Assembly (NCBI GenBank): GCA_024280855.1
Contig: JAJRPG010000019.1
Location: forward strand, 1-56,303
DNA from: Planctomycetota bacterium
GTDB lineage: Bacteria > Planctomycetota > Phycisphaerae > UBA1845
DNA: 56,303 bases
Reading direction: 5' to 3'
Shown here: piece after piece, positions 52,721 through 56,303 of the stretch
Position numbering within the stretch: the stretch's first letter is position 1
How the letters are laid out: each line of letters opens with the position of its first letter
Translations under genes and position numbers: made by a program
The notes under the pieces: generated by a model
The model's input: the letters and a program-made list of their open reading frames with translations, nothing else
Told to the model about the DNA's origin: nothing
Database searches by the model: none

Positions 52721-54334
52721 TTACGCATGTCGCCCGCCGGGCGAACGCACTATCCACGGACTCAGGACCAATGTAACGCCTGCGATTTCGATGGATTCGC
52801 CCAAGGGAAGTCGTTGCGCTTCGGTGTCAACGTGGCCATCATTTTTCGCACGAACCCAAATTTCTCCGCCCCGCTCGAACAATATCAACGGTACGCCCGC
52901 GTGCCGACAAAGAATGTGGGCGTTTGGGGAAGAACCAAGAATCGCGTGTCGGTCAAACAGGACAACGCGCCGCACATCGTTGGGCATCTTAGTTGTATCG
53001 CTTAAATCGAGTACGGCTGAGGCGCTGCGCCGGCTTGGTGTTCGGAAAGTGAACTTAGCCTTGCGACCTAGAACAATACGCTCGCCGTCACGCAATAGCT
53101 TGTGCGTGGTAGGCTGACCGGAAATCTCAACTGTTTTAGTAGCTGAGAAGAAATAATCATCCTCGACGCGCTGCACGGTCGCATGTCGCTCCGCGATGTC
53201 GCTTAGTAGCGGGATATCGGATGGGTTATTGCACGCCGCTCGGCCAATCGAGGTTTCGTTCCCGCGAAGAATTAAATAGCTCCCGCCGCCATCAAGCAAA
53301 AGTAAAAGTTGATTAGCCGTTGGTTCAGCTACGTTTGCTGGTGTATGGCGATTGGGGATGGCGATTGTCTCGTCGCTAACCGGCTGATTCATTAGCTTAC
53401 GGGCATTGGCTAATCCCGCGTCAGAACTTCCTTCAGAAGCTTCACCTAAAGGCCCTGCGAGTAGTGTCATCGCACCTTGCTCCATATCCGACAGCATTGT
53501 TATCGCCTGTGAAACCCACTTGATTTTCGGCAATACTCTGTCCAAAGACATCAGGTGGCGACGAGCATCCGCATAAGCATAAGCCCGTAGCGATTGAGAT
53601 GCCTTGCGCGAAAGTCTTATCGCTTCAAGGAGGTCTCGCTTTTTAGAATCGCTCTCGCCGATTTTTCCTAAGCTAGCAAGTTCTGTCTCGGCCCGTTTAA
53701 TACGTCCTTGTTGAAGGGAATCGTTAGCCGTCTTTAGGACTTTTACGCATAGCTCTTGTTCAAGCTTCATGGCCTGCTTGGCGTAGGCATCAATTCGTTT
53801 CGCGCGGAGCAAATGCTTCGCAGCTTCGGCGAATTGCCCTTGTGCGATGAGCGGCTTAGCTGTGCGAATGAGTTCTTCTGCGTCTTCTTCGCGATGGTCG
53901 ATGTCACTATTCAACGCCTTGGCAGTAGCGTCATGAACGCTGGCTTGTTCGAGAATCTTTCGACCGGCGATGAGTGAGCCATCTTCGATCCGGCGACGGG
54001 CGTTGATAATTCGGTCGTGACGCGATTGCTGGTTGCGATGAAGTTCCTTAGAGACCGTTTGAATTTGCCCGCGAAGCTCATCGATTTCTTCCATCATGAC
54101 TTGGCCTGTCTGTGCCCGATCAAGATCGGAAAGTGCTTCAGCGAATCGGTCTGCGCGGTAATGCTCCCTGGCTCGTTCCAGTAATGTGGGGGCGAGCGAT
54201 TTTAGGATAGCTTGGGCACGCTTATGAGTACGAAGGTCTTGAGCGCAGGCTAATCGGAAGGCTTCATCGAGTCGGCCATCCTTGGCGGCCTTCTCTGCTG
54301 CCCGTAGTCGCATGAATGTTAGTTGGCTGAACAT
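52721..54334 (-). CDS. FHA-domain protein with long helical N terminus
   Basis: 537 residues. The first 300 residues are predicted helix and coiled coil with TPR-like pieces (AEALSDLDRAQ, AEAAKHLLRAKRID). Near residue 360 comes an FHA domain: YLILRGNETSIGRAACN, LSDIAERHATVQRV. A second FHA-like region follows (RHAILGSSPNAHILCRHAGV). FHA domains bind phosphothreonine, so this is a likely substrate or reader for the kinase encoded just downstream. AGGAG six bases before the ATG at 54334 sets the start. Confidence 0.88.
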   Translation of the reverse strand: MFSQLTFMRLRAAEKAAKDGRLDEAFRLACAQDLRTHKRAQAILKSLAPTLLERAREHYRADRFAEALSDLDRAQTGQVMMEEIDELRGQIQTVSKELHRNQQSRHDRIINARRRIEDGSLIAGRKILEQASVHDATAKALNSDIDHREEDAEELIRTAKPLIAQGQFAEAAKHLLRAKRIDAYAKQAMKLEQELCVKVLKTANDSLQQGRIKRAETELASLGKIGESDSKKRDLLEAIRLSRKASQSLRAYAYADARRHLMSLDRVLPKIKWVSQAITMLSDMEQGAMTLLAGPLGEASEGSSDAGLANARKLMNQPVSDETIAIPNRHTPANVAEPTANQLLLLLDGGGSYLILRGNETSIGRAACNNPSDIPLLSDIAERHATVQRVEDDYFFSATKTVEISGQPTTHKLLRDGERIVLGRKAKFTFRTPSRRSASAVLDLSDTTKMPNDVRRVVLFDRHAILGSSPNAHILCRHAGVPLILFERGGEIWVRAKNDGHVDTEAQRLPLGESIEIAGVTLVLSPWIVRSPGGRHA

Positions 54335-54515
54335 GAAAAACTCCTGCAGGCCCACAATCGCCTGATGGATAATAAGCTGCCTCGCCAGGCCGTCAAAACG
54401 CCTGCTGGTCGTCCGATACATAACAAGTTGTACCGGCCAACGTTACTGTTACTGATGAATTCGGCCTTGCGGGCAGATTATTCGCGTTCAATGAAAAGCA
54501 CTTTACCAACAGGGG

Positions 54516-54782
54516 CTATCCTTTGCCTTTGAGCCAGTTTTTGAGGTTTTGGGCAAGGATTTCGGGATTTCGAGATTCGAGGATGTGATCGCTGAGATTA
54601 GGAGGAATCTTCAGCTTTTGCATAGCCTTATCCGCCCGTTCCCAAAGACGCTTCTTCTGAGGCTCCGTTTCAGCGAGATATAGCTCCGTAGCAATTTCGC
54701 TTAGCCGGTTCAGGACAATCTGATCCAGATTGGCGTAATAACGACTAATGATCTTCTTTTGATTTTGCGAGTAATCGGCCAT
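54516..54782 (-). CDS. Small hypothetical helical protein
   Basis: 88 residues, starting MADYSQNQKKIISRYYANLD, fully helical, charged and without Cys. Continues LYLAETEPQKKRLWERADKA and ends LAQNLKNWLKGKG. I do not recognise the family. The start at 54782 is chosen over 54818, because the earlier part is Pro-rich and looks non-coding. It is 181 bases upstream of the FHA gene start on the same strand and could belong to that operon. Its size and charge would suit a small regulatory or nucleic-acid-associated protein, but nothing shows it. Confidence 0.6.
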   Translation of the reverse strand: MADYSQNQKKIISRYYANLDQIVLNRLSEIATELYLAETEPQKKRLWERADKAMQKLKIPPNLSDHILESRNPEILAQNLKNWLKGKG

Positions 54783-54900
54783 GAGGCTATTTTGAGGTGA
54801 AGGGCGGTGGGGCGTCAAGTTATCTGTTCAGCCGATATTCGATTTGAATTAAAGCCCATGCTATGATCTCGATTAACGATTATTGTAAGCGAACTAATAA

Positions 54901-55818
54901 ATGACATCAGAAAACATAACTACATCTCCCAGCCGCGGCGACTTAACTACCGAACAACGGAACCCGCGATCGGAGAATTTGAGTAGCCTTAGCATTTCCC
55001 AGACGCTCGATCTTATAAATAGTGAGGATGCGACGATCGCGCAAAGCGTTAAAGCCGCTGGGCCGGAAATCTGTCAGGCGATCGAATTGATTGTGCCTCG
55101 GTTGCGAGCTGGCGGTAGATTGATTTATGTTGGAGCAGGGACCAGTGGCCGACTCGGTGTGTTGGACGCGGCTGAGTGTCCGCCGACGTTTATGACAAAT
55201 CCCAACGATGTTCAAGGCGTTATAGCGGGTGGCAATGAGGCCCTCGTGTGTAGCGTCGAAGGTGCAGAAGATGATCCCACAGCCGGGGCAGCAAAAATGA
55301 TCGCCCTGAAAATTTCTGATCGTGATGTTGTCTTTGGCATATCAACCAGCGGAACAGCTAAGTATGTTCACGGCGCACTACACGAGGCTAAGCATCTCGG
55401 CGTGGGTGTCATTATGTTGTCATGCGTTTCCCGATCGGACGCTACGGTCGAGGCCGACGTTTCCATTCGCGTTATCACAGGCCCGGAGGTATTAACAGGC
55501 AGCACGCGCATGAAAGCAGGAACAGCTACGAAAATGGTACTTAACATGATTTCGACAATCACCATGGTGCAACTGGGCAAGACATATAATAACCTGATGG
55601 TCGATTTGAACACCAAGGGGAATACTAAGCTGGTCGATCGCGGTATTCGCATTATACAAGAAGTCACGAAGCTTGATCGTGACAACGCGCAGGCACTACT
55701 CGACCAGGCAGATGGCCTTGTGAAAGTAGCGATTGTCATGCACATGAAATCTGTCAATCGAACGTCAGCGGAGGCACTCCTGGCTGGCGTCGATGGACAT
55801 CTTGATCGATTATTATGA
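54901..55818 (+). CDS. murQ: N-acetylmuramic acid 6-phosphate etherase
   Basis: 305 residues. The signature YVGAGTSGRLGVLDAAECPP (residues about 75-95) is that of MurQ, with the SIS-domain sugar-phosphate site GISTSGTAKYVHGAL and LTGSTRMKAGTATKMVLNMI. It splits the lactyl ether of MurNAc-6-phosphate to give GlcNAc-6-phosphate in peptidoglycan recycling. No MurNAc kinase or PTS gene is adjacent. With the GH20/symporter pair elsewhere in the window, it supports amino-sugar recovery from cell wall. The ATG at 54901 has no clear ribosome binding site. Confidence 0.95.
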   Translation: MTSENITTSPSRGDLTTEQRNPRSENLSSLSISQTLDLINSEDATIAQSVKAAGPEICQAIELIVPRLRAGGRLIYVGAGTSGRLGVLDAAECPPTFMTNPNDVQGVIAGGNEALVCSVEGAEDDPTAGAAKMIALKISDRDVVFGISTSGTAKYVHGALHEAKHLGVGVIMLSCVSRSDATVEADVSIRVITGPEVLTGSTRMKAGTATKMVLNMISTITMVQLGKTYNNLMVDLNTKGNTKLVDRGIRIIQEVTKLDRDNAQALLDQADGLVKVAIVMHMKSVNRTSAEALLAGVDGHLDRLL

Positions 55819-55827
55819 CTCCGGCGT

Positions 55828-55853
55828 CCGCGCGGGCTAAAGCCCGCGGCTCG
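55828..55853. repeat. Family 2 hairpin repeat
   Basis: CCGCGCGGGCTAAAGCCCGC followed by GGCTCG, with a stem GCGGGCT/AGCCCGC. It lies between the convergent ends of murQ and the peptidase gene and may help end both transcripts. Confidence 0.78.
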
Positions 55854-55876
55854 TTCCGGAAATAGTATAAAATTTC

Positions 55877-56303
55877 CTACGAATCCTCGGACTTTTCATC
55901 CTCGTCATCTTTATCTAACGCATAGTCAATATCAATATTCGGCGGGTCTCCGCCATCGCCTTTCAGGTAATGCTCGAACCAACGCATCATGCGCAGATTA
56001 TAATCGTAACGAGCCGCAGCTTTGCGGTTGCCGTGCCCTTCGCCAGGATATAACACCAGTCGAACGGGAACCTGGCCTAGTATTTTTATATGTCGATAAA
56101 GTTCCATCGACTGACCGGGATGAACGCGCGGGTCGTCCTTGCCGTGCATAATCAACAGCGGCGTCTTCGCTTTTTCGACATGGAAGAGTGGGCTACGTTC
56201 TTTGAAGAAATCCCACGAGTCTTGTAATTTTCGTCTAGCGTGAACCAGAAACATTTCGTTGGGAATGTCCGTCGTGCCTGACTTTGATATATGGTTACTA
56301 ATA
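55877..56303 (-). CDS. S9 prolyl-oligopeptidase-family peptidase, C-terminal fragment
   Basis: The 3' part of a longer gene that continues beyond the window edge at 56303; the frame is open to the edge, so the 5' end is missing. The visible part has WDFFKERSPLFHVEKAKTPL, then HGKDDPRVHPGQSMELYRHI with the catalytic Asp, then LYPGEGHGNRKAAARYDYNL with the catalytic His. The Ser nucleophile lies outside. This end matches S9C-type acylaminoacyl or dipeptidyl peptidases. The tail is acidic (DDEDEKSEDS), with no membrane anchor. It would cut peptides in the periplasm or cytoplasm. Confidence 0.88.
   Translation of the reverse strand, partial: ISNHISKSGTTDIPNEMFLVHARRKLQDSWDFFKERSPLFHVEKAKTPLLIMHGKDDPRVHPGQSMELYRHIKILGQVPVRLVLYPGEGHGNRKAAARYDYNLRMMRWFEHYLKGDGGDPPNIDIDYALDKDDEDEKSEDS

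Overview
The window looks like a chromosomal piece of a motile, diderm member of the Planctomycetota, most likely Phycisphaerae. This is inferred from gene content, not from a marker gene. The pointers are an ECF-type sigma factor beside a membrane Ser/Thr kinase and an FHA protein, Cys-rich secreted proteins with CDDG/CNGAETCDP-type repeats, a GACC-type Cys motif with a single dockerin-like EF loop, an Mla-type lipid transport locus (so there is an outer membrane), and flagellar rod, L-ring and P-ring genes. No tRNA, rRNA, CRISPR array, prophage or transposase was found.

Layout. 602-2908 is a secreted Cys-rich repeat protein with its own terminator. 3386-15649 is a flagellar locus on the + strand: a small coupled ORF, then flgF, flgG, flgA, flgH, flgI, flgJ (rod-binding part only), a flgN-like gene, flgK, flgL, then fliW, csrA and flagellin. 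A near-consensus sigma-54 promoter lies in front of it. FliW, CsrA and flagellin are the three parts of a known flagellin-homeostasis switch. 15917-19834 holds three exported proteins on the - strand. One of them, 16855-18300, is split by a single in-frame TGA exactly where a thioredoxin-fold CxxC motif needs its first Cys, with a bacterial-SECIS-like hairpin just downstream. I read it as a selenoprotein that ordinary gene calling would cut in two.

19907-33776 is mixed housekeeping: a glycosyltransferase, a two-ACT-domain protein, a copper chaperone and copper ATPase pair, NAD synthetase behind a four-unit palindromic repeat array, a rubrerythrin-like protein, a lipoprotein / histidine kinase / formyltransferase operon, a Fis-type HTH protein, fructose-1,6-bisphosphatase, a nitroreductase and a lone DNA methyltransferase. 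33862-37148 is a GH20 hexosaminidase coupled to a sodium:solute symporter. 37172-41005 is an Mla-type operon (HEAT lipoprotein, STAS, permease, ATPase, MCE protein). 41167-49000 carries a TPR-fused membrane glycosyltransferase, a secreted metalloprotease, panD, an alpha/beta hydrolase and a PHP phosphoesterase. 49132-54334 is the FHA / kinase / sigma module. The window ends with murQ and the 3' end of an S9 peptidase. GH20, the symporter and MurQ together suggest recovery of amino sugars from peptidoglycan or chitin.

Intergenic DNA is rich in small structured repeats. There are four copies of a roughly 100 bp element with inverted hairpin arms, several copies of a short CCGCGC...GCGGCTC hairpin, three copies of a CCCCCACCC...GGGGCAC hairpin with covarying stem, and one inverted pair of an ATTCCCGCGCAGGCGGGAAT element. 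All calls come from reading the sequence; no database search or structure prediction was run.
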